Source: Niastella sp. OAS944
GTDB taxonomy: Bacteria; Bacteroidota; Bacteroidia; Chitinophagales; Chitinophagaceae
Length of the DNA: 64,000 nucleotides
Assembly: GCA_024809215.1 (NCBI GenBank)
Contig: JANUBW010000005.1
Span: 186,001 to 250,000 of the forward strand
Reading direction: 5' to 3'
Part shown: positions 9,783-18,775 of the stretch, piece by piece
How the letters are laid out: each line of letters opens with the position of its first letter
How positions within the stretch are numbered: position 1 is the first letter of the stretch
Program-made: the position numbers and the translations under genes
The notes under the pieces: model-generated
The model's database searches: none
What the model was told of the DNA's origin: nothing
The model's input: only the letters and a program-made list of their open reading frames with translations

Positions 9783-10904
9783 TTACTTTGTTATGTATCC
9801 GAATAATCCTTCTTTTTCATCATCGGGTCCGGCAGCAAAATAAAGCCTGTTAGGGTCAATGGTTGAAGTGGCAGGAGGAAACATAATAGCCCATAACCCT
9901 TCTATTTCTATTGGTTGGCCTTGGCCCCTGAGTTGTCCCAGGAATTTTCCCTTTAAACTATAGGCATTGATATGGCCATCGCCAAAATTACCAACCAATA
10001 TGGCAGGTTGGTTTTGGCCGTCTTCATCACTAAAGAATGTATCTGGCGCCTGAGCCACGCCCCATGGGGCATTTAATTGCTCGCGCGAAGCAAAACGTTG
10101 TTCAAGCATGCCATCGGCATTGTATATATCAACAAAGCCCTTGCCGGGGCCTTTTTCTTCTTCCCCATCGCTGCCAACTTTGGCGTATAGTACATATAAT
10201 TTGCCGCCTACATTCTGAATATTGAACGGAGCGTAACCTGCAGGAAGATTGGGATCGCTAAAAGGCAAATTCACTGATGCGAAATCTTTATCCCATACAT
10301 CAATTTTACCAGTAGCAAAATTGGCCGCATACAGGCGCCAGGCTTTTGCATCGTTTTGCGCCATGGTAACGCCGGTGTATACTGAACCTGCATTGTTTTT
10401 TATCACCAATGCGTTATTGCCTGCAGCGCCGTTCCAGCCCGAAAGAATACCATCAACGCCAACGAAAAAGAAACGGCCTGCTGCGTTGTTCGATAATTTG
10501 AAGTCGGCAGCGCTTGTGTCCATGTTAGCCACCTGACCTGTTGGATTGCCGCCTGTAGCGCCACCCGGCGAAGGAATGGCCACTTCGGGACGGGCAGCAA
10601 GCATGTTACCATCGCGATCGTAAACTGCCGATACATGTCCCTCCTGCGAAGAAACCCAGGCAATACCACTTGCGCTGAATGCAATACCCCAGGCATTGAG
10701 AAGGTGGGCGTCAATATGGGCCGGCTTGTATTCATCATTATTGCCCACAAGATTTACCTGGTTGTAATCTTTTAACCCTTGGGGATTTTTTCCACCAAAT
10801 GGGTGGTCCATAAATTTATTGCAACCGGCATTTAGAATAATCATGCAAAAGATGGCTGCGCCCGTCAAGCCCAATTGACGGTATTTGTGCAATGTTACTT
10901 TCAT
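9783..10904 (-). CDS. TIGR03118-family lipoprotein (beta-propeller-like)
   Basis: A 373-residue exported lipoprotein: a basic start, a hydrophobic segment and the lipobox LNAGC. The mature part opens with the TIGR03118 hallmark NLVGNN...LLNAWGIAFSASGIAWVSSQEG, followed by repeated blades containing NALVIKNNAG, YAANFATGKIDVWDKDF and LWAIMFPP. The family is of unknown biochemical function; the repeats suggest a beta-propeller or SMP-30-like scaffold. The length is normal for the family. The ATG at 10904 gives a complete signal peptide. It sits divergent to the LRR-DUF1963 gene, with 168 bp between the two starts. Confidence 0.9.
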   Translation of the reverse strand: MKVTLHKYRQLGLTGAAIFCMIILNAGCNKFMDHPFGGKNPQGLKDYNQVNLVGNNDEYKPAHIDAHLLNAWGIAFSASGIAWVSSQEGHVSAVYDRDGNMLAARPEVAIPSPGGATGGNPTGQVANMDTSAADFKLSNNAAGRFFFVGVDGILSGWNGAAGNNALVIKNNAGSVYTGVTMAQNDAKAWRLYAANFATGKIDVWDKDFASVNLPFSDPNLPAGYAPFNIQNVGGKLYVLYAKVGSDGEEEKGPGKGFVDIYNADGMLEQRFASREQLNAPWGVAQAPDTFFSDEDGQNQPAILVGNFGDGHINAYSLKGKFLGQLRGQGQPIEIEGLWAIMFPPATSTIDPNRLYFAAGPDDEKEGLFGYITK

Positions 10905-11038
10905 ACTAAACAGATTTAGTAGTGATCAATAACGGCCGGTAATTAGGGCAGAAGAAAAAGGTGCGGTGGAATATTATAATTACTACGATTGAAAGCAGCA
11001 AAGGTTGCCGTATTGGTGAATATCTAAATAAAAAATAG

Positions 11039-11046
11039 TATACTTG
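11039..11046 (+). promoter_or_regulatory. Possible -7 promoter element
   Basis: TATACTTG (one mismatch to TAnnTTTG) lies 26 bp before the ATG at 11073, with a TTG at 11013-11015 that would give a 23-bp spacer, the upper limit of the consensus. Confidence 0.35.
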
Positions 11047-11072
11047 GCGCAAGTTTACACAAACCTGTTCTT

Positions 11073-13406
11073 ATGTACCCAACAGCAACGAAAACATTCA
11101 GCGTTCAATTTCCTTCTGTATACGAGCACGTTCAACCATTGAATGAAAGTATAATGGCGGAACACAGGCAGAACGATAAATGCCTGTCGTATATAAACAT
11201 CAGCTTACAGGAACTCAATACTTTTGATGATTACGAAGGCGATGACCTCCCTACCCGTTTCCAGGCGTTTTGTTTAGATGAACGCGGCACAGTTGAAGTA
11301 ATTGCCGATAAAACACTGGAGGTGGCCGGTTCTATTTCTACTATAAGAACAGCACAAGCGCCTAACGGATCTTTTTATTATTTCGGCCTGCTGCCCATCA
11401 ACAGTGAATATGGTTACCTCTTTATTGGTGATTGCCATAGCAACTTAGAATATTATGAACCGCTGTTTGATGACATATGGCAAAGCCTTAAGTATTTTGA
11501 CAAAGCAGAGCCTGAACCTATATCATTTCCGGCCAATGGGGAAGAATTTTGGCAAATAGAGCATCATGTGTTTACACTAAATAAGGAGTCCCAATGTTAT
11601 ATTTCCGATGGCGATGGCGCGCTTAACGTTAAAATAGAAGCACAGGCGCCACACCGGTTGATGGATAAAGAGAACGATATCATCACCAGCTATGATAATG
11701 GTAAAGTATACCTGCAATTTTATTTTAAAGGCATTTATAATGCCGGTATCCCTACGGGTACATTTCATTTCGAAGATGAAAGTGATAACTCGTATTTAAC
11801 TTATCTATGGAAAGGTGGTTTTCAATATTCACTACGCCTTACTGCCGATGTGATCTTACAAAATGGCTGGCTCACTATCAATGGTAATTTCAACGAATTC
11901 CCATTTAAGCTGGCGGTGAAATTACCTATACATAACCTTGACTGGAAAAATTACCGCTTCCTAAGTACAGAAGAAGTAAGTTCTGCGTCGCCCGATCTTG
12001 TTCGCCATCTCTGGTTGACCGACGTAAATCCTGACATACTACAGGAAACCATTCAACCGCTAACCCAGCTGCAGGTATTGTCTATTGATTATCGCGATAA
12101 AAAACTGGCGGCTGGTCTTACAGCGCTACCTACAGCAGTACAACACCTCACCGAATTAAAAGACCTCTCACTAACAGGTGTAGTTGCATTAGAAAGCCTG
12201 CCCCAATGGCTGGGTGATCTGAAAAAGCTGGAGACCTTCAGGCTTCAGGATAGTAAAGTTGAAGATCTCAATGAATATATATTCCAACTGCCTGTTCTGA
12301 AGAAATTATATTTGGGTAGAAATGAACTGCAATCCATTCCTGCAGTGCTGCCCGAGAACCTTGAACACCTGGTTCTTTCAAATAATAAATTAACAACGTT
12401 GCCTGCGTCTGTATCGGGATTAAAGTATTTGGGTATTGAAAACAACCCGCTGCAGCAATTGCCTGCCGGTTTGGAAAACATTCCCGACCTGGACCTGGAA
12501 CTGGAAAAGAAAATAGCGTTACTTAATTATACCTATAAAGGCGCCGATGGCCAGGGAACCATTGCTTATGACGATACCCGTTTCTTTGCTAAATATGATC
12601 CTGAGCTGTTGTCTTTGTTGGAAGAACAGATAAATGCAACCGAACTGAATGAGTTCAAAGAAGGATTGACCAACCGTACACTGAGATCAATAGCGCTGGA
12701 AACAACAGAAGAAGACACCTATACTGTAAAAGGAAATCACCGTTTCGGCGGCCTGCCCGATCTGCCACCCGGCGTACCCTATCCTACTTTTATAGATTGG
12801 GAAAAACAGGAAAGAGGATTGCAGTTCATTGCCCAGATCAATTGTACAGCCATTGCACATTTACAGGATTATCTTCCCCGCACCGGAATGCTTTATTTTT
12901 TTATAACTGATCAGGAAGAAATGGGGCCGAAGGTTTTGTATTACGATGGTGATAGTAACAACCTGCAATCAGCGAAAGAGCTAAAGATCGACAATGATTT
13001 CATCTACGAGCAAAATGGTATCTATACCCCCTTCCGTGCCGAAGCCGGGAAATATGCCAGTATACCTTTTACATACAATGCGCACAGTTTATATCCCGAA
13101 CTGGCTGAGATGAATGAGCTGTATAAAGAAACTGAGCAATTACAAGCAGGATTAGTTGTTGGTACGGTTAAACCTGAACATGGTATAAATTCATATGTAT
13201 TCAAACAGCATGGTACCCCCGAAATAGAAGCTGTAAATAAGATGATGGGAAAACCTGAAGAATGGATGGTACTGTTGCGTGTAAGTTCTGATAATAACCC
13301 CGGCTTTTGTTTTTGGGATGCAGGTGAAATTTATTTTGTGATCCATAAAAGCGATCTTGATAAGAAAAATTTTTCGAACGTGTATTGCGGACTGGAAAGC
13401 AGCTAA
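11073..13406 (+). CDS. Leucine-rich repeat protein with C-terminal DUF1963
   Basis: A 777-residue protein without a signal peptide, so probably cytoplasmic. The first 150 residues and the beta-rich region at 150-290 are of unknown family. Residues about 310-480 are leucine-rich repeats of the bacterial type (repeated L-x2-L-x-L with LPxxLxxLxxL spacing, for example LPENLEHLVLSNNKLTTLP). The C-terminal third matches DUF1963 (YwqG-like): FGGLPDLPPGVPYP, then LQFIAQINC, GMLYFFI and FCFWDAGEIYFVIHKSDL at the end. DUF1963 proteins are of uncertain function and often occur as solitary WD-like scaffolds. A small lipoprotein gene follows 69 bp downstream and may be cotranscribed. Confidence 0.85.
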   Translation: MYPTATKTFSVQFPSVYEHVQPLNESIMAEHRQNDKCLSYINISLQELNTFDDYEGDDLPTRFQAFCLDERGTVEVIADKTLEVAGSISTIRTAQAPNGSFYYFGLLPINSEYGYLFIGDCHSNLEYYEPLFDDIWQSLKYFDKAEPEPISFPANGEEFWQIEHHVFTLNKESQCYISDGDGALNVKIEAQAPHRLMDKENDIITSYDNGKVYLQFYFKGIYNAGIPTGTFHFEDESDNSYLTYLWKGGFQYSLRLTADVILQNGWLTINGNFNEFPFKLAVKLPIHNLDWKNYRFLSTEEVSSASPDLVRHLWLTDVNPDILQETIQPLTQLQVLSIDYRDKKLAAGLTALPTAVQHLTELKDLSLTGVVALESLPQWLGDLKKLETFRLQDSKVEDLNEYIFQLPVLKKLYLGRNELQSIPAVLPENLEHLVLSNNKLTTLPASVSGLKYLGIENNPLQQLPAGLENIPDLDLELEKKIALLNYTYKGADGQGTIAYDDTRFFAKYDPELLSLLEEQINATELNEFKEGLTNRTLRSIALETTEEDTYTVKGNHRFGGLPDLPPGVPYPTFIDWEKQERGLQFIAQINCTAIAHLQDYLPRTGMLYFFITDQEEMGPKVLYYDGDSNNLQSAKELKIDNDFIYEQNGIYTPFRAEAGKYASIPFTYNAHSLYPELAEMNELYKETEQLQAGLVVGTVKPEHGINSYVFKQHGTPEIEAVNKMMGKPEEWMVLLRVSSDNNPGFCFWDAGEIYFVIHKSDLDKKNFSNVYCGLESS

Positions 13407-13475
13407 CGCTACAACTATTTGGCCCTGTATGCAACGTTCTGTACGCCTAACGGTGTCAACATAAAAAACAGAACC

Positions 13476-13826
13476 ATGTCAATTAAAAAGTTATTGTATG
13501 TTTTAACAATGGGTGTATGCCTGTTGGCCGCCTGCAGAAAGAACAAATCGAATAGTGTAGAAGATGAGTTAATTAATAAAGCTAAAACGGAGAATCCGAA
13601 TTGCATTTGCGATCCTTATATTAAAAAATATGAGTGGAAAGGCCGGATTGTATATCTGCAGGCTGTTGCCGGCCCTGCCTGTAGTTCTATCCCATGGTTT
13701 TACAACAGCAGCGGCGAACGAATTGAATTACCCGGTGGAACTACCTTTGATGAATTCTTTGCAGAAGCAACATTTTTAGCGGATGTATGGTCGTGTAAAG
13801 AAAAGCCCGGCGCTGTTCATCAATAA
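13476..13826 (+). CDS. Small secreted lipoprotein, unknown
   Basis: A 116-residue protein with a short lipoprotein signal (MSIKKLLYVLTMGVCLLAAC; the lipobox cysteine is the last residue). The mature chain has five cysteines, among them CICDPYIKKYEWKG, and a GTTFDEFF motif. I do not recognise the family. The ATG at 13476 is preferred over an in-frame one 57 bp earlier because it begins the signal peptide. The gene ends at a strong bidirectional terminator shared with the convergent radical SAM gene. Confidence 0.75.
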   Translation: MSIKKLLYVLTMGVCLLAACRKNKSNSVEDELINKAKTENPNCICDPYIKKYEWKGRIVYLQAVAGPACSSIPWFYNSSGERIELPGGTTFDEFFAEATFLADVWSCKEKPGAVHQ

Positions 13827-13833
13827 ATTTCGT

Positions 13834-13863
13834 AAATGTGCCCCGAAGTTTCGGGGCACATTT
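13834..13863. terminator. Bidirectional terminator
   Basis: A perfect 13-bp stem (AAATGTGCCCCGA / TCGGGGCACATTT) with a 4-base loop between two convergent genes. The A and T flanks make it usable from both directions. Confidence 0.9.
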
Positions 13864-13864
13864 A

Positions 13865-16069
13865 TTATAACTTAAGTAACCCAACCTTGTGTAACGTATT
13901 CACCGGTTTGTTGTCCCAAAATAATTCAAAGTCTTCCAATCCGGCAGCTTTATAGCTGTCCATTACATCCTGTAGTGTCAGCATTTTGGCATTGGTGATA
14001 GACAAAGTTTTTAACATCTCCCCTAACCATATTCCCTGTTCGCGTGATACGCTGATGCTATATTTTTCGCGTTTATCCTGGAAGGTAAGCGAGGTTACTT
14101 CCCAGCTATTGCCTTTTTTACTTTTTGTAAATTGTTCTACAATGGGTGACCGGCCCAGATATACAACCCTGGTAGTAGGTTTGGCCGTAGTGTAAATGTC
14201 ATGCTCCAGCGCCTTTTGAATATAGTCGGGCGGTACTTTGGTTTTAGGCACTTTAAAATCGAACCATTTTGACAGCGGATCTTCCAACCCAATGCCATGC
14301 ATATAATTGAATAGTGACTTCTTCAAACCAAATGCAAATTCTTCATGATCGGCGCCCGTTTCGTCAATGTGCACCAGGTCGTTATTGGCAAAAGCGCCTA
14401 CCAGGGCCGATTCTCTTTTTACCTGGAATTTCTCTGGTTGCATACCGACAGGGCTGTGCACCGTCATGGTAAACAAATGCCAGAAGGCCGACTGTAATAC
14501 ACCGGCTGCAAACATTTGTCGTACCATCTCCAATGAATCAATAGTTTCCTGTTCGGTTTGGGTGGGAAAACCATACATAAGGTAGGCATGCACCATAATA
14601 CCTGCCTCGGTAAAATGTTTGTTTACCTGTGCTACCTGGCTTACGGTAATACCTTTTTGTATAAGCGCTAACAGGCGGTCGCTGGCCACTTCCAGTCCAC
14701 CCGAAATAGCTATACAACCAGAGCGTTTCAGCAACAGGCAAAGATCGCGGGTAAAGCTTTTTTCAAAACGCACATTGGCCCACCAGCTCACAATCAGTTT
14801 GCGCCTTATGATCTCCAGCGCCAGTGCACGCATCATAGCCGGTGGTGCAGCTTCATCAACAAAGTGAAAACCGTTCTGTCCCGTTTGTTTTATCATTTCC
14901 TCCATACGGTCAATCAGCAACGAGGCGGCTATGGGTTCATATAGTTTGATATAATCGAGCGAGATATCGCAAAAAGTACATTTACCCCAATAGCAGCCAT
15001 GCGCCATGGTTAGTTTATTCCAGCGGCCATCGCTCCACATGCGGTGCATGGGGTTTACCACTTCAATTGCTGAAATGTATTTATCGAGCAAAAAATCGCT
15101 GTAATCGGGTGTGCCTACCTGTGCCTGTTTGTAATCGGTACAGCTTTGGTTGTTGATGTATTGTACCGATCCATTCTGCAGGGTAAACGTTCTTTTCAGT
15201 TCTTCGGTTGACCGGTGGCCTTCTACCAATTGCACCAGTTGTTCAAGCGGCGCCTCGCCATCATCGAGCGAAATGTAATCGTAGAACTCAAATACACGCG
15301 GGTCGCTGAGGGATCGCAATTCAGTATTGGCAAAACCGCCGCCCATAGCCACTTTTACCTGGGGAAAGTGTTGTTTTATCCACTGCCCGCAACGCAGCGA
15401 GGCATACAGGTTACCGGGGAAAGGCACGGAAATGGCAACCAACTTTGGTTGTAACCTTTCCATATGAGCTTTCAGCAGCCTGATCAGCAGTTCATCAATA
15501 AACGTGTATTCCTGTTGCAGCGCATTATACAGTTCGTCGAAGCTGTTGGCCGAACGGCCCAGTTTTTCGGCATACCGGCTAAAGCCAAAATGCTCATCTA
15601 TGCACTCGCTAATGAGGTCTGAAAGGTCCTCGAGGTACATGGTAGCAAAGTGTTTGCCTTTATCCTGTGTACCCATGGAGCCAAAAGCCCAGTCGAGGTC
15701 CTGCAGCTGTGCAAACCGGCTGGCCTCAGGCAACAACTCGCGTTTACAAATGCGGTGCGCCATGGTAGGGCTTTGTCCCTGTAAAAAAAGCACCACATCA
15801 TCGATGGTGTCAATGTAATCGTCTTGCAGGGCCACCATGCGGGCGGCATTGTCGCTCAATGGTTTGTTAAGCTGATTAATACGGGAGAACAGTTCCTGGA
15901 GCCCCTCCCGGCAAAACAGGGCAAGCGTTACCTCTATGCCCAGATCGCTTTGGAACGAACGGATATTTTTAGTATTCAGAAAGCCCTTCAGGTAAGCCGT
16001 AGCCGGATATGGCGTATTAAGCTGCGTAAAAGGCGGAGTAATCAAAAACACAGGAACACTCAAGATCAA
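13865..16069 (-). CDS. B12-binding-type radical SAM protein
   Basis: A 734-residue cytoplasmic protein. Residues about 205-260 look like a cobalamin-binding-type Rossmann domain (LVAISVPFPGN, VAMGGGFAN). The radical SAM domain follows with the cluster motif GCYWGKCTFCD (Cys359, Cys364, Cys367), in which the first spacing is four residues instead of the usual three, then VDEAAPP and GGLEVASDRLLALIQKG, typical of the Elp3/MiaB-like core. The substrate is unknown; no precursor peptide or biosynthetic partner lies nearby. No in-frame ATG exists before a TAG at 16091-16093. The start is taken as the TTG at 16069, just below a perfect -7 element on the minus strand, but the TTG six bases further in is equally possible. 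Confidence 0.88.
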   Translation of the reverse strand: MILSVPVFLITPPFTQLNTPYPATAYLKGFLNTKNIRSFQSDLGIEVTLALFCREGLQELFSRINQLNKPLSDNAARMVALQDDYIDTIDDVVLFLQGQSPTMAHRICKRELLPEASRFAQLQDLDWAFGSMGTQDKGKHFATMYLEDLSDLISECIDEHFGFSRYAEKLGRSANSFDELYNALQQEYTFIDELLIRLLKAHMERLQPKLVAISVPFPGNLYASLRCGQWIKQHFPQVKVAMGGGFANTELRSLSDPRVFEFYDYISLDDGEAPLEQLVQLVEGHRSTEELKRTFTLQNGSVQYINNQSCTDYKQAQVGTPDYSDFLLDKYISAIEVVNPMHRMWSDGRWNKLTMAHGCYWGKCTFCDISLDYIKLYEPIAASLLIDRMEEMIKQTGQNGFHFVDEAAPPAMMRALALEIIRRKLIVSWWANVRFEKSFTRDLCLLLKRSGCIAISGGLEVASDRLLALIQKGITVSQVAQVNKHFTEAGIMVHAYLMYGFPTQTEQETIDSLEMVRQMFAAGVLQSAFWHLFTMTVHSPVGMQPEKFQVKRESALVGAFANNDLVHIDETGADHEEFAFGLKKSLFNYMHGIGLEDPLSKWFDFKVPKTKVPPDYIQKALEHDIYTTAKPTTRVVYLGRSPIVEQFTKSKKGNSWEVTSLTFQDKREKYSISVSREQGIWLGEMLKTLSITNAKMLTLQDVMDSYKAAGLEDFELFWDNKPVNTLHKVGLLKL

Positions 16070-16080
16070 ATAATTTGGTG

Positions 16081-16088
16081 CAAAATTA
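16081..16088 (-). promoter_or_regulatory. -7 promoter element for the radical SAM gene
   Basis: Read on the minus strand this is TAATTTTG, a perfect TAnnTTTG, 11 bp before the TTG start. It supports a short-leader transcript and a non-ATG start. Confidence 0.4.
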
Positions 16089-16169
16089 AGCTAAAAACAG
16101 GGTTCCCCCATGCGTTTAGGCAAGGGATACAGGCCGTGAGAAAATATCTAATTTTACGCCACTAAATAT

Positions 16170-16928
16170 ATGCAGACAACAGGAATTAAATGGAGAACGT
16201 TGGCCCCCGCCGCCCCGCTTTCCGACTTTGTGGAGAGCTTTTGGATGATCGCCAATAATACAAACCATGACCACCAGGTAGTGCTCATTCCCGACGGCAG
16301 GTTCGATATTATTTTTTCCCTGAAAAACAAGGACGGGCTTGCAGCAGTGCTTAGGGGTTTAGACACGCAGCCCGGCCCGGCCACTATTTCCGCCAATACC
16401 GCCTTTTTTGCCATTAGTTTTAAACTGCTGGCCGTTGAATACCTGTTACATGAAAAAGTTGATTCACTGCTTAATGAAGGCGCCGTTTTACCGGCCGGCT
16501 TTTGGAATGTTAGCAAACATGATCTGACAGATCTGGAAGTATTCGCTGAAAAGGTGTCGGCACAAATGATGTCAATGATAAAACCCGGTATTGACGACAG
16601 GAAAAAGCAATTGTTCCAATTGATCTATTCATCCAATGGAACATTAACTGTAAAAGAACTTTCTGAAAAAGTATTCTGGAGCAGCCGGCAGATAAACAGG
16701 TATTTTAACGATCAGTTTGGAATTTCCTTAAAAGCGTATTGCAGTATCATGCGCTTCAGGGCATCGCTCCATCACATTAAAGCCGGTAAACTATTCCCCG
16801 AACTTAATTATACCGACCAGACCCATTTTATAAAAGAAGTAAAAAAGATGACCGGGGTTACACCCAAAGAGCTGGCTAAAAATCAAAACGACCGATTTAT
16901 ACTATTATCGGCCCTGCCTAAGAAATAG
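16170..16928 (+). CDS. AraC-family transcriptional regulator
   Basis: A 252-residue DNA-binding regulator. The N-terminal half is the ligand-sensing domain common in Bacteroidota AraC proteins (DUF6597-like: PLSDFVESFWMI, IPDGRFDIIFSL). The C-terminal half holds the two helix-turn-helix units: LTVKELSEKVFWSSRQINRYFNDQFGISLKAYCSIMRF and then NYTDQTHFIKEVKKMTGVTPKEL. The ATG at 16170 is divergent from the radical SAM gene. The monooxygenase gene starts 9 bp after its stop, so the two form an operon and the regulator probably controls that enzyme. Confidence 0.92.
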   Translation: MQTTGIKWRTLAPAAPLSDFVESFWMIANNTNHDHQVVLIPDGRFDIIFSLKNKDGLAAVLRGLDTQPGPATISANTAFFAISFKLLAVEYLLHEKVDSLLNEGAVLPAGFWNVSKHDLTDLEVFAEKVSAQMMSMIKPGIDDRKKQLFQLIYSSNGTLTVKELSEKVFWSSRQINRYFNDQFGISLKAYCSIMRFRASLHHIKAGKLFPELNYTDQTHFIKEVKKMTGVTPKELAKNQNDRFILLSALPKK

Positions 16929-16937
16929 CTTTGTGTT

Positions 16938-18101
16938 ATGTTAATACACAACAAGAAAATAGCTATCATCGGCGGCGGCCCCGGCGGGTTAACCTTAGCC
17001 CGCTTACTACAACTAAAAGGCATCAACGTAACCGTATACGAACGCGATAAAGATAACAATGCGCGTATACAGGGCGGGGCCCTGGATTTACATACCGGAT
17101 CGGGCCTGGCAGCCCTTGACAAAGCAGGTTTACTAAACGAATTTAAATTGCATTACCGGCCCGGGGCCGAACTTATGCGGGTAGTAGATAGCCACGCCAA
17201 CATACATTTTGACGATCATCTTGAAGGGAAATACGAAACTTTTGGTGATGAGCATCACCGGCCCGAGATCGATCGCGGCCCATTACGCGATCTACTTTTG
17301 AACTCATTGCAGGCCGGCACTGTAGTTTGGGACAGTCATATTTTATCAATTGAAAAAGTACAGGATAGCTGGCAAATAAACTTTCAAAACGGTAACACCG
17401 CCATTGCTGATGTCGTAATTGGCGCCGATGGCGCAAACTCGAAAATAAGGCCATTTGTTACTGACATTAAACCTGTATGGGCAGGTGTAACTATGATAGA
17501 AGGCTCAATAAAAGATGCAGAAAGAACGGCGCCTCGTATTCATGCGCTGTTGAAGGGTGGAAAGATCTTTGCTTATGGAAACGCACAAACGCTGATCGTA
17601 AGTTCAAAAGGCGATGGCAGTTTAGGCTTTACAACAAGCTGGAAAACCGACGAGCACTGGTACAAAACGAGTGGTATTGATTTTAAAGAAAATAAACAGT
17701 TACTGAAATGGTTCAAAAAAGAATTTTCAACATGGAGCCCGGTGTGGCACGAATTATTTGAAAGCGAAACCACGTTATTTATTCCGCGGCCGCAGTATTG
17801 TATGCCGTTAGATCAGCATTGGGAAGCACAACCCAACATCACACTCATTGGTGATGCCGCACACTGGATGCCGCCATTTGCCGGTGAAGGTGTGAACATG
17901 GCTATGTTAGATGCGTTGCAATTGAGTGAAAGCCTAACCAATGGAAGATTTACAAGTATAAAAGCCGCCATTGCCAATTATGAAAGACAAATGTTTGCGC
18001 GGTTTGCCGAAATAGGTGCGGGCACTATGTTCAACACCAACTGGATGCACGAGCCCAATGCGTTGAACGATATGTTGGCGATGTTTGGAAAGGTATTATA
18101 A
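16938..18101 (+). CDS. TetX-like FAD-dependent monooxygenase
   Basis: A 387-residue class A flavoprotein hydroxylase. It has the GGGPGG dinucleotide-binding loop at 12-17, the VYERD end of the second strand (Glu35, Arg36), GADGANSKIR near 145, and GDAAHWMPPFAGEGVNMAM near 305, which binds FAD phosphates. Along its length it closely resembles the Tet(X) tetracycline monooxygenases (shared stretches such as GGALDLHTGSG, LRDLLLNSL and the C-terminal NYERQMF). From memory, Tet(X) contacts tetracycline through Arg213 and His234; here the corresponding positions appear to be Lys and Gly230, so tetracycline need not be the substrate. It is cotranscribed with an AraC regulator. No resistance claim is made. 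Confidence 0.88.
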   Translation: MLIHNKKIAIIGGGPGGLTLARLLQLKGINVTVYERDKDNNARIQGGALDLHTGSGLAALDKAGLLNEFKLHYRPGAELMRVVDSHANIHFDDHLEGKYETFGDEHHRPEIDRGPLRDLLLNSLQAGTVVWDSHILSIEKVQDSWQINFQNGNTAIADVVIGADGANSKIRPFVTDIKPVWAGVTMIEGSIKDAERTAPRIHALLKGGKIFAYGNAQTLIVSSKGDGSLGFTTSWKTDEHWYKTSGIDFKENKQLLKWFKKEFSTWSPVWHELFESETTLFIPRPQYCMPLDQHWEAQPNITLIGDAAHWMPPFAGEGVNMAMLDALQLSESLTNGRFTSIKAAIANYERQMFARFAEIGAGTMFNTNWMHEPNALNDMLAMFGKVL

Positions 18102-18725
18102 CTTTTTATCCTGTTTTGCAAAGTCAATTATTTGCTGACATGCTTTCGTGAATGTTGAGGTGTTGGGTGGGCAGCCGTGTACAATAACAATTTTATACCT
18201 GTCCCTTGTATTAGCTTCCAGCCAGAACCCATAGCCATCTGTTCCTATTTGGCTGCATGTTATTTTGTGCGACAACGACCAAAAGCCAGACGAGTTAATG
18301 TCATGTATTAAAGAATTGTATTGACTTTTGGTTATGGGAACCAGGGTTGTAATAGAAGAGAATTTTTCAACTTTACGATCATAAAGAATTAACGGGTTGC
18401 CTCTTTTAACAACCATGGAATCTTTATTAAATGTGATGATCATGCCATTGCCAAACGCATCAAAGTATGATAGTCTGAAGGTTTCTTTGGGCTGTTGTTG
18501 TATACTAAGGTTGGGTTCGTTAAATGGTTTATAATAACGCCAGGCGGTCCTATACAACAACGCATCCTCTTTAGAAGAAATATCTTTCAATTGATAAAAG
18601 TATAAGTTACTATCGCCGGCAGCAATTGTTTTGGGATAGGCATAACCGCCTTCGGGATATGTTGAGGATTCTCTGCAACAGACAATAAAGATTGAAAATA
18701 TGAGGATTACATATTTGGCAGGCAT
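18096..18725 (-). CDS. Hypothetical lipoprotein
   Basis: A 209-residue exported protein. The N-terminus MPAKYVILIFSIFIVCC is a lipoprotein-type signal peptide. The mature chain is beta-rich, with an ITTLVPITKSQYNSL segment and a CSQIGTDGYGFWLEA...VIVHGCPPNTSTF end containing a likely disulphide pair. The family is not recognised. Its 3' end overlaps the 3' end of the convergent monooxygenase gene by 6 bp, with no terminator between them. Confidence 0.7.
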   Translation of the reverse strand: MPAKYVILIFSIFIVCCRESSTYPEGGYAYPKTIAAGDSNLYFYQLKDISSKEDALLYRTAWRYYKPFNEPNLSIQQQPKETFRLSYFDAFGNGMIITFNKDSMVVKRGNPLILYDRKVEKFSSITTLVPITKSQYNSLIHDINSSGFWSLSHKITCSQIGTDGYGFWLEANTRDRYKIVIVHGCPPNTSTFTKACQQIIDFAKQDKKL

Positions 18726-18775
18726 TGGGCATCGTTTCGGTTATACGTAAGATGCCCAATGGGTATATTTCCATA

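Noticed and set aside
16938-18101. Calling the monooxygenase a tet(X) tetracycline resistance gene
   Set aside because: Key tetracycline-contacting positions appear substituted and the context is not mobile; only family membership is supported.
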